Of a stretch of DNA of 64,000 nucleotides, positions 10,901 to 20,910 are shown piece by piece. The stretch covers positions 1 through 64,000 of the forward strand of contig JAUCBJ010008895.1 of NCBI GenBank assembly GCA_032718475.1, written 5' to 3'. Every line of letters starts with the position of its first letter. Position 1 is the first letter of the stretch. A program made the translations under genes and the position numbers. The stretch is from Nemertoderma westbladi. Its lineage: Eukaryota > Xenacoelomorpha > Nemertodermatida > Nemertodermatidae. The notes under the pieces were generated by a model. The model was given only the letters and a program-made list of their open reading frames with translations. It had not been told where the DNA came from and searched no databases.

Positions 10901-13900
10901 ATAACACCGGTGTGTTACACTGACGACGGCGAAAGCCAAGTTTCTCAAGAAGAGGACAGCGGGAAAGACACTGAGAGATCTTACTACGTTGACAAAACCT
11001 CAAAAGATGTAAGTAAATACAAGGCTCGAAACAACGATAGGAGAGAACAGGTTGCCAAGACCCCTCCTCAGTCTCCTAACAGAATGCACCGAAGAAAACC
11101 CGAAGAAAGAACGAGAGTGCATCAAGTTACCCCAGGTAAAGTGAGTAACATAAAACCTAACTGTGCGCTGTGCGACGGGACCCACCGTTTGAGTGCGTGT
11201 GCTGAATTTCTAAAGAAATCCCTTGTAGACAGACGTGCAGTCGTGTGGGACAAGCGGTTATGCTATAATTGCCTCAGACCAGGACACCAACGGCGAACCT
11301 GTTACTCCGACATAAAGTGTGCAAAGTGTGGCGCGAAACATCACATCTTGTTACACAGTGAGTTCGAACGAGACAATCAGAGTCAGGTAAGTGAGCCCGA
11401 ACTACATGTCCAATTCAGTGATGTAAATGACACTGATCAGGAGTCTGAGATGGAAGGGTTCTATACTGACGAATTCTCCGACGCCAACGAATCCTGTTAT
11501 CTAATCAATACCGCAGTGTATCGAGCACTTACTTATGAAAAGGACACCAACAATGAGTTTCCCCCAACTACTTTTGCCAAACAACCATCCTGGAAAGCTC
11601 CAACTTCCAACGTAGGAATCAGAGAATTTCCTGTAGTGCAGGTAAGAGTTCACGGTCCTAACCACAGTTACATAGTGAACGCACTCCTTGACTCCGGCAG
11701 CACAGGAACATTCATCGATCAAGAATTAGCCGAAGATATCTTTGCTGGACAACCCAAATTCCGGACTAAATTGAATATGTCAGGAATTATGCAGGTTTGG
11801 AAATCTACCCTAACGGCAGATTACTATGTAGGTGTGTTGTCCACCCCCCAGGATAAGTTAGGAGCACAAGGTATAAGGTCGGTAAAAATGGTGGCTATAA
11901 AGAACTTCGCTACTACTCAAGCAGACCTTTATAATTGGGACGAGGATGAGAGCATCCAACATCTTAAGATACCTCGATTCCAGACAGATTATCCTGGAGT
12001 GCAAATACTCATCGGCCAAAACGCGCACGAGGCGCTCGAAACATTAGAGAAACGGCCTGCTCAACCGCAGCCACTGCAAACCTATGCGGTAAGAACTAGA
12101 GTAGGTTGGTACTTTACTGGCCCTTCCCGCAGGACTCTCGAAGAGAGAAGGCCACCAGAACGAGTATACCAGGTGAGTGATTGGAGCGAGGAGAGCAGTG
12201 AGGTGGATGAACTAACTGAGGAAACACCATACCCTTCAGATAATGACGACATCTACCAACTCTTCGATCAAGAGAACACCATCGACCTACTTACAGAAAA
12301 CCAAACTTGGAAAAATCAGGTGAACCTATGTCAACTGATTCGCCCATCGGAACCCATCGCTTACAATGACGAACTAAACGATGAGATAGAGCGCTGCAAC
12401 GCTAGAACTCGGGACGAACTAGCCGTACGATTCTTTACTCAGGAACTGGTAGAGCCAAATTCATATGATAAGGCTCTATCGATAGAAGAAGAAAGAGCCA
12501 AGCAAATCCAGGAAACAACTACACGTTTTTTAAAGGACCAAGGTAGGTATGAAATCGGCCTACCATTTCGAAAACGAGAACCTAGATTTATAAATAACAG
12601 ACCCTTGGCAGAGAAAAGAATCGCTCAATTATATCGACGTCTTACAGCTAATGCTTCAGCGAAAGAAATGTACCAAACTCAGCTGAAGAAATTTATAACA
12701 AAGGGATACGCGGAGCGAGTACCGGAAGGAACACCAGTGACTGAGAGAACGTATTACTTAACACATCATTACGTTCCCAAACCCGGTAAACCCCATGAAG
12801 TACGAGTCGTATTCGATGGCTCTGCTCTATATATGGGCCAATCCCTCAATTCCGAGTTGTTACCAGGACCCAACTTACTCCAATCTTTGTTGGGAATACT
12901 TTTGAGATTAAGACAATATTCCATCGCGTTCGCCTCCGATATAGAAGGAATGTTCTTACAAGTCAAGGTGCTGGATAGAGATAGAGACAGCCTGAGATTT
13001 CTGTGGTGGCCTGAAGGAGACCTCAATCAGAAACCGGTAGAGTACTGGATGACCATCCAGGCTTTTGGAATCATATCAAGCCCTTCCAATGCCTGCTCCG
13101 TGGTACGAACCACTGCGAATGACAACCGAGACTCCTTCTCAAAAGAGGTGATAGACAACATCAAACGGAATATATACATGGACGACAATTTAAGGTCCCT
13201 TCCATCAGTAGAAGAAGCCATAGCTGTCGCGAAAGGAACGGTAGAGTGTTTGAAAAGAGGTGGATTTCGACTGACGAAATTCACTAGCAACTCCCGTGAG
13301 TTTCTGGAAGCCATACCGGTAGAAGACCGCGGAGCGAAAGACCTAGACTTAATAAAGGACGATCTTCCTGAAACCAAGACGCTTGGCTTGAAGTGGGACA
13401 CTGAAAGAGACATCCTGTTTTTTCAGTTAAAACAGCGAGATAATCCAGTTCGGACCAAACGGATTTGTTTAAGTATCCTGAGCACTTATTTCGACCCATT
13501 GGGATTTATTAGCCCAGTTATATTGATTGCTCGGAGTTTAGTACAACAAATGTGGCTTGAAAACCACTCATGGGACGATCCGCTTAAGGGAGAATTGTTA
13601 AAGAAATGGATGAAATGGGAAAATTCTCTACCTGCCATCGAGAACTTTATAATTTCCCGTGCATATTTTGGCCATGTTCTTCCTACGTATTCTTATCAAC
13701 TCCATGTGTTTGGAGACGCCAGCGACATGGGAATAGGTATAGTAGCATATCTGCGAGTCGAAACCCCGGATGGAATCAAAGTCGCCTTGGTTACCTCTAA
13801 GGCATTGATTAACAACAAGTTAAAGGTTCCTCGAGCGGAGTTAAAGGCGGCTTTATACGCTACAGCCATCGGCCGGAACGTAACGGAACAAATCGACTAT

Positions 13901-16060
13901 CTACTGGAGAAAACGGTTTATTGGACCGACGCTTTACTCGTGTTGGAGTATCTAACCAATGAAGTCTGTCAGTTCAGCGTTTTTGTTACTAACAGAGTAG
14001 CTATTATTCTTAGTCGCACAAAGATAGATCAATGGCGACATTGCCCTGGTACGATTAATCCAGCCGATATCGCCTCCAGGGGAGCAACTCCACAGGAACT
14101 GATAGATACTCCAGACTGGTTGGGTGGACCCGACTTCTTGAGCAAGGAAGAGGATGAATGGCCTCCTCACCTTACTACGGCGGAGATTAGACAAGCCAAG
14201 GGAGCGGAGACAGTCAAACCTAAAACCCGGGCGAGTAAATCGAAGTTATTTAAACCGACTATCGATCTATCTGTATTACATACTTCCGGGAATGATGCTT
14301 CGGACCCACAATCCCTCAACACAAATAAGTCTGTTGTGGAAATTAGAGATAGAGATTGGAAATCTGGAATACCAGACGTCTCGCAAGGAATCTCACCCAT
14401 GCTGCAGAGAGCAATGCATCATTACAGTTCCTGGAATCGGCTCTGTAAAGCCGTCACATATTTAAGACGATGTTTTCATCAACACTACTCCAGGACGAAG
14501 ACCACTAGTGATAACGCTCCATTGACATCTGCACAAGTTCATGTTATTAAAAATTTACCCAAATATAAGACATCTGACCGTTTTCTCAAGGAGAAAATTA
14601 GTCACCAGGAGCATGAAGAAACCAATAAGCAGATACTGAGACTCCTGCAATGCTATGAGGATTCCGAAAAGTATTTCCTGTTGTTGAGAAATCCGCAGAT
14701 GCGCTTAAGGGATCGATTCTCGAGCACAATGATAGATGGGCTAATACGTGTTGGAGGAAGACTCACCAATGCACCCTTATCCTTTGACACCAAATTCCCC
14801 ATACTTATTAGAAATCTTGAAGTACAAATCAAGATGATTGTAGACGTTCACAGTAAACTTTATCATGCTGGTAGAGAACGAATTCTTAGTGAAATTCGAA
14901 CTCGCTATTATTTTGATAAACCCCGTAGAGCTCTGAACCAAGTTCTTAGGAACTGCATACCCTGTAGGAAAGCATTCAGTAGGCCTTTAACACAGCGAGA
15001 GGCAGAATTACCTAGGGAACGAGTAAGCTTCTATGAACCACCTTTTACTAATACTGGTGTAGATTTATTTGGCCCTATTGAAGTATATTGTGCTAGGACT
15101 TTAGTCAAGAGATGGTGTGTCATCTTCGTGTGCATGACTTGTAGAGCCATCCATCTCGATATGGTGAACGATCTATCTACCAACAGCTTCGTCTTAAGTT
15201 TACGACGACAGATCGCTCGCTTCGGGACGAGTAATACCATGAGATCGGATAAGGGAACGAACTTCATAGGTGCCAACAACGAAATACAGGCTTACGTGAA
15301 GGACTGGAACCAAAGACAGGTGGATGACCAGCTAAGGATAACAGCGTCTAGCTGGACCTTCAACGCTGCCGACGCCCCTTGGTGGGGAGGAAGTTGGGAG
15401 AGATTAATTCGAAGTGTCAAAACCGCATTTCACTTTATAGTGCCATGCCGCGCGTATCTCACCGACGAACTTTTGCGGACGTTAATGGAGGAAATAGCTG
15501 CCTATCTCAACGAGAGACCGCTTATGCCAGTCTCATCGAGTCCCGATTCCCTGGAAGCACTAACACCTGCGCACTTCCTACTGAAGAAACCTGTAGCCAT
15601 GCTCCCACGATCGGTGATTGCCGACGGAGACGAATACTGCCGTCGAACTTGGCAACTTATGCAGTTGCTATCCCGTCATTTCGCTGACCATTTCGAGAAA
15701 CATTATCTGCCCACGCTACAACTTCGAACTAAGTGGTTTGCGCAGCAAGAAAACGTCAGCGCCGGAGATATGGTACTTATTGTAGATCCAGACCTCCCAC
15801 GTAAACGGTGGCAGACAGGTCGTATCATCGAGACCCACATCTCGGATGATGGTTTAGTACGCTCGGTAGAACTCATCGTCATGCGGCGTAACTTCAAGAA
15901 GCCAGGCATAATCTTTGAGACGCAACAACTCAATCGCCCAGTTGGTCGTTTATGTTTACTGGAAAGAGACAGAGAACTCTCCGGGAACTATGGAAGGCAA
16001 GACACTCTTCCCACGACCACCTCCCTAATTCCTCAAATATCTAGGGACTCCCCAAAGTGA
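7973..16060 (+). CDS. BEL/Pao Gag-PR-RT-RNaseH-IN polyprotein (2695 aa)
   Basis: One uninterrupted frame from ATG 7973. Residues 1-760 are a long N-terminal part: a helical region, then an Ala/Lys/Glu run at about 393-440. A DUF1759-like Gag region spans about 766-926. Three zinc knuckles lie at about 1064-1128, including a canonical CX2CX4HX4C at C1097/C1100/H1105/C1110. The aspartic protease has D1240-S-G. The reverse transcriptase (from about 1609) has D1656 and Y1735-M-D-D1738. RNase H has D1915, E1956 and D1986. The integrase has an HHCC finger (H2293, H2298, C2328, C2331) and the triad D2364, D2426, E2476, then a DUF5641-like tail at about 2580-2665. All catalytic residues looked for are present, so the element may be active. 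Clade members are usually well under 2000 aa; the excess is mostly N-terminal. Confidence 0.95.
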   Translation: MSDTQQNLSDSLIDTTICDTDRSVERLRKEFSSPPTERKVIPPVVVSDPKLIQHHRSIIGTRAQVKRNQEAAVQQQQHPSQETCSQRSDSSSSADTAELTPERGVQMAATAYSDPLLTLPAAVLTTILIAVEEHQADRARSKRATQDNYAGYAREELMSIVESQWNFPGPGLPLDLSEATWEDIYRMGVTKDTMDPAVWKRSAAGYVQGFFGSLERLEEQLFRQPQGPQEQEELLYQVRERTLRIRLILSAFEETSKRRQDTSLQVAVKTWFQRVGLKVQETDQWKSQLSERLTYEEPTDATLSQVEGEETAERPRTRDAIDIYLSDYQRFLGDEELRRRLSGLSPNSEGTQRVSDSIDAEMLAANQAEFDEKLRLARVQEEQVKKKRIEDKKAVAAAKAAAAVEAAKAAAAVEEAKAVASAKAAATVEAAKAAAAIALGDAEQRASEETTQLELENLQETQDCINKQLTASHMQMMRKSTPKRQGYTSSEESETTDPEGGGNRSRLSRRRKTSYRHKLPDLPPAVRRQLASTDLSSIEPTDQIIKVKRLPTIVDEPEIIRPVVPKVTPVLETPVLPELNSKFPLHSTTLPVPGRTVHENIPVLIAEREIKDLSPVVPRQPATMLATPASAVEWVEEGRRGMNLLLGQMQETVHQLKGTVREGRAELQEVQQSIALERDKLVNIQKGIPIPPVTLCQPVRSEVLHAQGVEPTRIYTASEVETPIANPIKGDYRPVINDIPYRPDNDPRNLYTDNSILNNTMAQESFTRQMARTEARQAVKVGEIVKFNGDEMKWLPFNEYYKDSIQNSVLSNGEKLRFLIKCLEGPPRLMALKFIGHPEGLRQVWDTLNIRYGNKDNIAKYLYAKLVAPRHFLSSGIIEFSDEIQEICRQLDWLGKSHEYQSSMVIGAVVSTLPKGGVCTRWDKKVLYMNEQQRRSPTMADLMSFLDGEVKLQLIKQSREKTSENKVSEKPASRRRITPVCYTDDGESQVSQEEDSGKDTERSYYVDKTSKDVSKYKARNNDRREQVAKTPPQSPNRMHRRKPEERTRVHQVTPGKVSNIKPNCALCDGTHRLSACAEFLKKSLVDRRAVVWDKRLCYNCLRPGHQRRTCYSDIKCAKCGAKHHILLHSEFERDNQSQVSEPELHVQFSDVNDTDQESEMEGFYTDEFSDANESCYLINTAVYRALTYEKDTNNEFPPTTFAKQPSWKAPTSNVGIREFPVVQVRVHGPNHSYIVNALLDSGSTGTFIDQELAEDIFAGQPKFRTKLNMSGIMQVWKSTLTADYYVGVLSTPQDKLGAQGIRSVKMVAIKNFATTQADLYNWDEDESIQHLKIPRFQTDYPGVQILIGQNAHEALETLEKRPAQPQPLQTYAVRTRVGWYFTGPSRRTLEERRPPERVYQVSDWSEESSEVDELTEETPYPSDNDDIYQLFDQENTIDLLTENQTWKNQVNLCQLIRPSEPIAYNDELNDEIERCNARTRDELAVRFFTQELVEPNSYDKALSIEEERAKQIQETTTRFLKDQGRYEIGLPFRKREPRFINNRPLAEKRIAQLYRRLTANASAKEMYQTQLKKFITKGYAERVPEGTPVTERTYYLTHHYVPKPGKPHEVRVVFDGSALYMGQSLNSELLPGPNLLQSLLGILLRLRQYSIAFASDIEGMFLQVKVLDRDRDSLRFLWWPEGDLNQKPVEYWMTIQAFGIISSPSNACSVVRTTANDNRDSFSKEVIDNIKRNIYMDDNLRSLPSVEEAIAVAKGTVECLKRGGFRLTKFTSNSREFLEAIPVEDRGAKDLDLIKDDLPETKTLGLKWDTERDILFFQLKQRDNPVRTKRICLSILSTYFDPLGFISPVILIARSLVQQMWLENHSWDDPLKGELLKKWMKWENSLPAIENFIISRAYFGHVLPTYSYQLHVFGDASDMGIGIVAYLRVETPDGIKVALVTSKALINNKLKVPRAELKAALYATAIGRNVTEQIDYLLEKTVYWTDALLVLEYLTNEVCQFSVFVTNRVAIILSRTKIDQWRHCPGTINPADIASRGATPQELIDTPDWLGGPDFLSKEEDEWPPHLTTAEIRQAKGAETVKPKTRASKSKLFKPTIDLSVLHTSGNDASDPQSLNTNKSVVEIRDRDWKSGIPDVSQGISPMLQRAMHHYSSWNRLCKAVTYLRRCFHQHYSRTKTTSDNAPLTSAQVHVIKNLPKYKTSDRFLKEKISHQEHEETNKQILRLLQCYEDSEKYFLLLRNPQMRLRDRFSSTMIDGLIRVGGRLTNAPLSFDTKFPILIRNLEVQIKMIVDVHSKLYHAGRERILSEIRTRYYFDKPRRALNQVLRNCIPCRKAFSRPLTQREAELPRERVSFYEPPFTNTGVDLFGPIEVYCARTLVKRWCVIFVCMTCRAIHLDMVNDLSTNSFVLSLRRQIARFGTSNTMRSDKGTNFIGANNEIQAYVKDWNQRQVDDQLRITASSWTFNAADAPWWGGSWERLIRSVKTAFHFIVPCRAYLTDELLRTLMEEIAAYLNERPLMPVSSSPDSLEALTPAHFLLKKPVAMLPRSVIADGDEYCRRTWQLMQLLSRHFADHFEKHYLPTLQLRTKWFAQQENVSAGDMVLIVDPDLPRKRWQTGRIIETHISDDGLVRSVELIVMRRNFKKPGIIFETQQLNRPVGRLCLLERDRELSGNYGRQDTLPTTTSLIPQISRDSPK

Positions 16061-17567
16061 TACGTCTGGAGTGGGTGTATGACTATATTATTTTATTTTA
16101 TTATTTTATATTATTTTATTATTTTATTATATTTTTATATGCGAACTTTATTATGTACTTTATTATAATCGTTTTTATTCAATTTTATTTAGTAGAACGT
16201 TATTTTAGTGATAATTTAGTAGATTAGTGCAATGTATTAGTGTTTATTACGTACGTAATTACTTATAATATATATTTAGTGCGACGGCGAGAAAATAATT
16301 ATTTTTCTCGTGTCTCGGCTAAACCAAGCTCTGGGTAGACCTTGGAAACGACTTGCCTCTTCACACTGACATTGCTTCATGCGATATTGCTCTTCTACCT
16401 TATATTAAATAATACATATAGTAGCGTGATGTCCCTCTAACAGTAGCGTAAAACGCAAATAAATCGGTTAAACCTTTTGACCATCTGTAATTCTAGTCGA
16501 TTAAGATATCGCGGCACCCACCGATATACTTGAAAGACAAATTCTAGAATCAGTGGTTAACGTCCCCAGACAAGTTCTGGAATAAATCGGTGCCCATCTT
16601 AAATATTAATTTAATATTTATTAAAATCTGTAAAATTCAGATCCTTTAAATTTCTAGTCAATTAAGATATCGCAGCACTTACCGATACTCTTAAAAGACA
16701 ATTTTCATAGAATTAAGGATCCTATGTCCCCAGACCTGCTCTGGAATCAAATTGTGTCAATTTTAACATCAAATAATAAAATTCACGGGAATAAATTTAA
16801 ATTCATATTTTAAATGAATTTCATAAATTGTCGTTTTGTGCAATTTATAACATTCCCAAAATTCCATTAATTAATAGATCATGGGAGCGGAGATTCATCC
16901 TATTGAGTGTATTAGAGTGCGAGAATCTCCAACATATAGTCAATAGCCGATAAAATTAATAAAATCATGCATAAAGAGGATATTGACAATTAAAGAATTA
17001 TTATTAAATAGCATCCCAGATCTGTATGCATGAGAATTACCCTAATTCTACCGCTAGCATTCCATAATGTCACCATAGCAACACCCACGCTAGAATTAGA
17101 AGCAAGTTAAGAGAACAATAGAAAGCTTGTAACCTTGCATAGCATAGAGAATACATAGCACACTGTTAGTATCCAAGGATACACAGTAATAACGTGACAT
17201 TCTGGAAGGCACTGACTAACGGACAAATGGCCTGTATGTGTGCAGTTGGTGACAGTTGTGTGGAATTTGTGCGTTTATAGGTGAATGTTACTGCTAAAGT
17301 ATGTTTACAGTAGCTAGTCGCAATTGTAAAAGTAGCCCAACTCTCCTATAGAAAGAACCTAAAGTGGATTCAAGTCTTTGGGACGGACAGTGGAGTGACT
17401 TGTGCCGGTTATCGTTGTCGTGATGTTGCTACATGTTGGCGTAAACACCGCGACGACGGTACATCGGCGCTGAGAATCCCACTGTCCGGGGCGAAGAGAG
17501 GTAGGCAGCGACGCCCGCTCGCCTAAACATAAACTCATTACAATATTAATAAACTCAGATAGCAGAT
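16061..17567 (+). other. Non-coding spacer after pol, with a two-copy repeat
   Basis: No frame is supported. The first part is a TTATT-rich run (16085-16145). An imperfect 100-bp direct repeat lies at 16491-16590 and 16652-16751 (period 161), sharing ATTAAGATATCGC, ACCGATA, AAAAGACAA-like and GTCCCCAGAC words. An 8-bp hairpin AAATTCAT/ATGAATTT lies near 16800-16822. The bases before 17568 (AACTCAGATAGCAG) would do as a splice acceptor for a subgenomic mRNA, but no donor can be proven. Confidence 0.6.
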
Positions 17568-17966
17568 ATGATGGAGTTGATAGAAGATGATCTTGGTATC
17601 AGGGAGCGATATACTCTACCTTTACAAGCATTTGTGGATAGCTTGATACGCGGTGAAGCCGATCCAACCATTACGGAGGACGATGGTCGTTATATCGAAC
17701 CGCCGATGTCCCAAGAGCAACTTACGCGTGAATTGGACTATCGAAAATTCACCGCTCGCTATACGCATCGTAATAGTACGTATATGGACTTCCTAACTAC
17801 CGGCCATCCTATCGATTTACATGATACGGACGATGTAGACACCGAAAGGGAAATGGTTCTATTTAAATATCATACCCAGCGGAGTCGTAACGATAAACCG
17901 AGAATAGATCACGAAAATTCTATTCGTAACAGACTGGGAAGACGAACCAATATGTCTAGAATCTGA
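17568..17966 (+). CDS. Post-pol ORF, first part (132 aa, acidic, unknown)
   Basis: The frame opens at a double ATG just after AGCAGAT and runs to TGA at 17964-17966. It is rich in Asp, Glu, Arg and Thr, with no signal peptide or membrane segment, so it is not an envelope-type protein. Its last 59 bases overlap a frame that is open from 17908 to 19017 and offset by +1. The two may form one protein through a +1 frameshift, or a single-base change may have split an older gene, or they may be separate. I do not recognise the product. Confidence 0.55.
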   Translation: MMELIEDDLGIRERYTLPLQAFVDSLIRGEADPTITEDDGRYIEPPMSQEQLTRELDYRKFTARYTHRNSTYMDFLTTGHPIDLHDTDDVDTEREMVLFKYHTQRSRNDKPRIDHENSIRNRLGRRTNMSRI

Positions 17967-19017
17967 GGAGATTCAGCCTATCGCGCCCCGGAACAGCGAC
18001 AGCGATTACATCATAGAATGGTATCAAGGTCCACAGTGTCTCACTGCGTACGATTATCGACATGCCAACTATGTTTCTAGGCAACGTTGTCGGTTATGCG
18101 CATCGAGAGACAATGATACGCCCATGGACACAAACGTCCGCTGTTCCTATTTCCACGAACAACCGACTATGGAAATTTATTGCGCATATTGCAGACTCAA
18201 TAACTTGCATATCTTTGCGGTTTGCCCTCAATTTATGACTCAATGTCACCATTGTCAACTAAAGGGACATGCCAGTTTCGATTGCCCTTTTAATCACGAT
18301 TTGGAAAGCGTAGATGAAATGATCACACTACGTTACATCAGAGCTTGGGAAGCGAACGCTGATTTACATTGTGATTCGCGCCATCGCTATTATCCCGGAC
18401 GCGCTTACGAAGGAGTTTATGCGTTCCATCCTTATCTATTCGCTTCGGTCGAACAGAAATCACGCATATCGAGTTACGAGCTACTGAAGCGCGTCGGAGA
18501 ATGTATTTCAACCAAATTCGTACGCAAATTTCTCAGGAGTGTTAATCCTAGCGACCTTCATTCCTATAACTTAATCAATTATATCCGTCAGGATCCGGAC
18601 TATGGAGACTTGTTTGTTAACTCACACCCAGAGTTACAGGAAGTATATCGGCGGCCTTACGAATACCGAGCCCGCGAACGCGAGATGGAAAGAACCATTA
18701 AACCCCGGAGGTTTCTGACTGCCTATGGTCCACCCACGGCTCTCGTTCAGACCACTCGTAAAGGACCCGTAAGAGCGGCTGTCTTAAAACGCGCTCTCAA
18801 AGCCGTTAGACCCCTCTCCCCCAACGTTGATGTCAATCAACCCGGTACTTCGACTGGCGGATACACCGACCATAATCCTATACCCTCTGATGCAATCATA
18901 TTGCACCCTTCACCCAGGAGTTATAGCCCTCCTTGTAAAGTGGCTCGCCCCAAAGAGAAAAGGACTCTGGCTAGCTTTAAAAAACTGCGTAAACGCCGTC
19001 CGCGCAAGAAAGACTAA
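17908..19017 (+). CDS. Post-pol zinc-knuckle ORF (297 aa from ATG 18124; open from 17908)
   Basis: The frame is open without ATG from 17908, after a TAG at 17905-17907; the first ATG is 18124 and the stop lies at 19015-19017. From that ATG, C20/C23 begin a CX2CX5HX4C motif, and C41/C44/H49/C54 form a canonical CX2CX4HX4C retroviral-type zinc knuckle. A further CX2C lies upstream of the ATG (CRLC, about 18088-18099), inside the open part. The order of three Cys clusters resembles the Gag knuckles of the pol frame. The C-terminus is strongly basic (KKLRKRRPRKKD), a likely nuclear or nucleic-acid-binding tail. There is no hydrophobic segment. It ends 78 bp before the 3' LTR, where other retroelements place env. 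A nucleic-acid-binding accessory protein is the simplest inference. Confidence 0.7.
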   Translation: MTKILFVTDWEDEPICLESEEIQPIAPRNSDSDYIIEWYQGPQCLTAYDYRHANYVSRQRCRLCASRDNDTPMDTNVRCSYFHEQPTMEIYCAYCRLNNLHIFAVCPQFMTQCHHCQLKGHASFDCPFNHDLESVDEMITLRYIRAWEANADLHCDSRHRYYPGRAYEGVYAFHPYLFASVEQKSRISSYELLKRVGECISTKFVRKFLRSVNPSDLHSYNLINYIRQDPDYGDLFVNSHPELQEVYRRPYEYRAREREMERTIKPRRFLTAYGPPTALVQTTRKGPVRAAVLKRALKAVRPLSPNVDVNQPGTSTGGYTDHNPIPSDAIILHPSPRSYSPPCKVARPKEKRTLASFKKLRKRRPRKKD

Positions 19018-19095
19018 CTGTTTAGAGTAGTTACGTATATTAAAAACTGTGATTTTGTATATTTTATAGACTCAAATCCCATTTTCTGGGAGCGG

Positions 19096-20347
19096 TGTAA
19101 AAGCTTCTGTGGGATATAACTGGCCCCTTTGCTTCGCAATCCAGTTTCCCCCCAGGCGCTGGAATACTCTAAAAGGCTCTCTAACTATATATATATTCCC
19201 CTCGCCCGCAAGGTACCGTTATAGGTGTTTTAACGGACATAAAAGTCATTCTTCTATATACGTGCTTTGGCGGACATGGTAAGGCAAAAAACCCGCAATG
19301 CACCAAATACCTTTACACAGCTTAGCCGTGATGATTCAGATTACGACATCTAACAGCTGGTTGCTGACGTGGAAGCGGCCATTGGACACATGGTTCTTTG
19401 TTTAGCTTGAGCCAATCAGAGCGATTTTTTCTGTCGATGTGGAGATATTCGGCCGATCATACTAGGAGTGTTCAGTCTTACTGTTTTTCTTGATATAGTT
19501 TTGTTGTTGCTATCTAGGCCAGGAACACCGGCTCTAGAGTCAATTCGTTTTCATACTTTAGAAGAAACATTAGTAGGCTTAAGATTATAGAGCGTATAAC
19601 TGTTATCAGTGCATATCACGGTCCAGTCAAACAGTGTTACCATCTTAACCTACCGTCTTAATGCTATTTACTGTTGTGTTTTGGTTGAATATTATTATTT
19701 GGAGAACATCTATAAAGAACCCAAATTTCCCAATTTTCTTGATACACTACAGGTTAGAGAGACAGGCTACATATAGCGATTGCGACTTATATTGTTGTGG
19801 TTTGTAGTGAATTTAATGCTATTTGATAAGCCCTACATGAGTCCGTTGCTGTTCGCTTTATATATGATAAAATTCATTGACGGTCGGCAAATTAGTGAGC
19901 AGTATTGTGTGTTACCGGTAGTGTGCATGATTGTGACTGATAACTAAGCATTTCCTAAAGAATGCGCCTCATACGTGAATCATAAGCCTTACCGACTTAC
20001 CGTTGTGATTAGTATAAGTCATATCTCTGTTTACCTAGATAGAGCGCCACGTCCTAAAGGAACTGTTAATATTTCCCGAAAGTGAATAATATTAGTCAGA
20101 AATTATTTATTAACGATCAATCGAATAATACAATACAGTAAGCTTACACTGCAATAATAATCTAAGCCCTCAGAATCCAGTCTCCCGGGTATATCCAGCG
20201 GGTGAATGGATGCGCACTAGGCTGGCTTCTGCTAATGTTTTGTTTATTGGTATTAAATATTTGTCATCTTCTAAAGTCTATTTATAAACCAAAAGACATA
20301 TAAATTGTGGCAGGTTAAACTGCTAAAGGTCTTCAAAAGCGCGTACA
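19096..20347 (+). repeat. 3' LTR of the BEL/Pao element (1252 bp)
   Basis: It has the same ends and length as the 5' LTR and differs by eye at 20211, 20240 and 20307. A likely polyadenylation signal ATTAAA lies at 20252-20257. The bases just before it (TGGGAGCGG, 19087-19095) are the only purine-rich tract available as a plus-strand primer and are interrupted by a C, so the polypurine tract is weak. Confidence 0.95.
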
Positions 20348-20352
20348 TGTGG
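20348..20352 (+). repeat. Target-site duplication TGTGG, right copy
   Basis: TGTGG directly follows the CA end of the 3' LTR and matches 2857-2861. This shows the element is intact at both ends and not recombined with another copy. Confidence 0.9.
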
Positions 20353-20910
20353 GCAGCTTATTATTGAATTATAATTATTCAATACATCTATAGATAGTTT
20401 AGCCTATAATGGAAAAACTATTTTTTAGATTAGCTTTTTTTCACTTAAATTTGGAAAACACAGTCCAATAAAGTATTGCTTTTCAGCTCACTGCTGTTAA
20501 TTTCTTTCATTATTTTAGTGATGGAAACATTTTATTTATTTCCTTATATCCTTATTATCCGTATTATTTCCTTCACAATTTTTGTGAAGAATAATAGGTC
20601 TAGGCCTACACTATCCTTGAAGTAAATATTTTAGTAAGACAAGAGACCCGCATAAATATATGGTGTCTTCTACGTGCTAGCTATTTATATATACGCCCAA
20701 TAGTTTATTGTAGTACGCTAATAATTAATTTGATTGATATTATTTGAATATTAAGTTAAATTTTCATATAAAATACCGGTTTTACATTCGATAAAACAAC
20801 ATGGCGGGTATGATTTTTTCATTTTGACCGAATATTAATAATATGTACTGTAGATGTAAACAAGCAAAATTTAAAGGTTCAACTAATTAAAATTCAACAT
20901 TATAATACAG
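20353..20910 (+). other. Intron 2 remainder after the retroelement
   Basis: AT-rich intron sequence between the right target duplication and exon 3. I see no gene or repeat in it beyond short AT-rich runs. Confidence 0.5.

Larger units (their letters stand above)
2862..20347 (+). mobile_element. Complete 17.5-kb BEL/Pao LTR retrotransposon
   Basis: Two 1252-bp direct LTRs (2862-4113 and 19096-20347) start TGTAAAAG and end GCGCGTACA. They are flanked by a 5-bp target duplication TGTGG (2857-2861 and 20348-20352). Between them is a single Gag-PR-RT-RNaseH-IN reading frame in BEL/Pao order, with DUF1759-like Gag, three zinc knuckles, YMDD RT and a DDE integrase followed by a DUF5641-like tail. 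By eye only three LTR substitutions are seen (3977 C/T, 4006 G/T, 4073 T/G) and no length difference, so the insertion is recent. The total is far above the roughly 4-10 kb usual for the clade, even after subtracting the nested 1.55-kb element. It lies in intron 2 of the host gene, same strand. Confidence 0.95.

Noticed and set aside
17568-19017. Envelope gene
   Set aside because: The position fits, but there is no signal peptide, membrane segment or furin-like site; the content is zinc-knuckle and basic.
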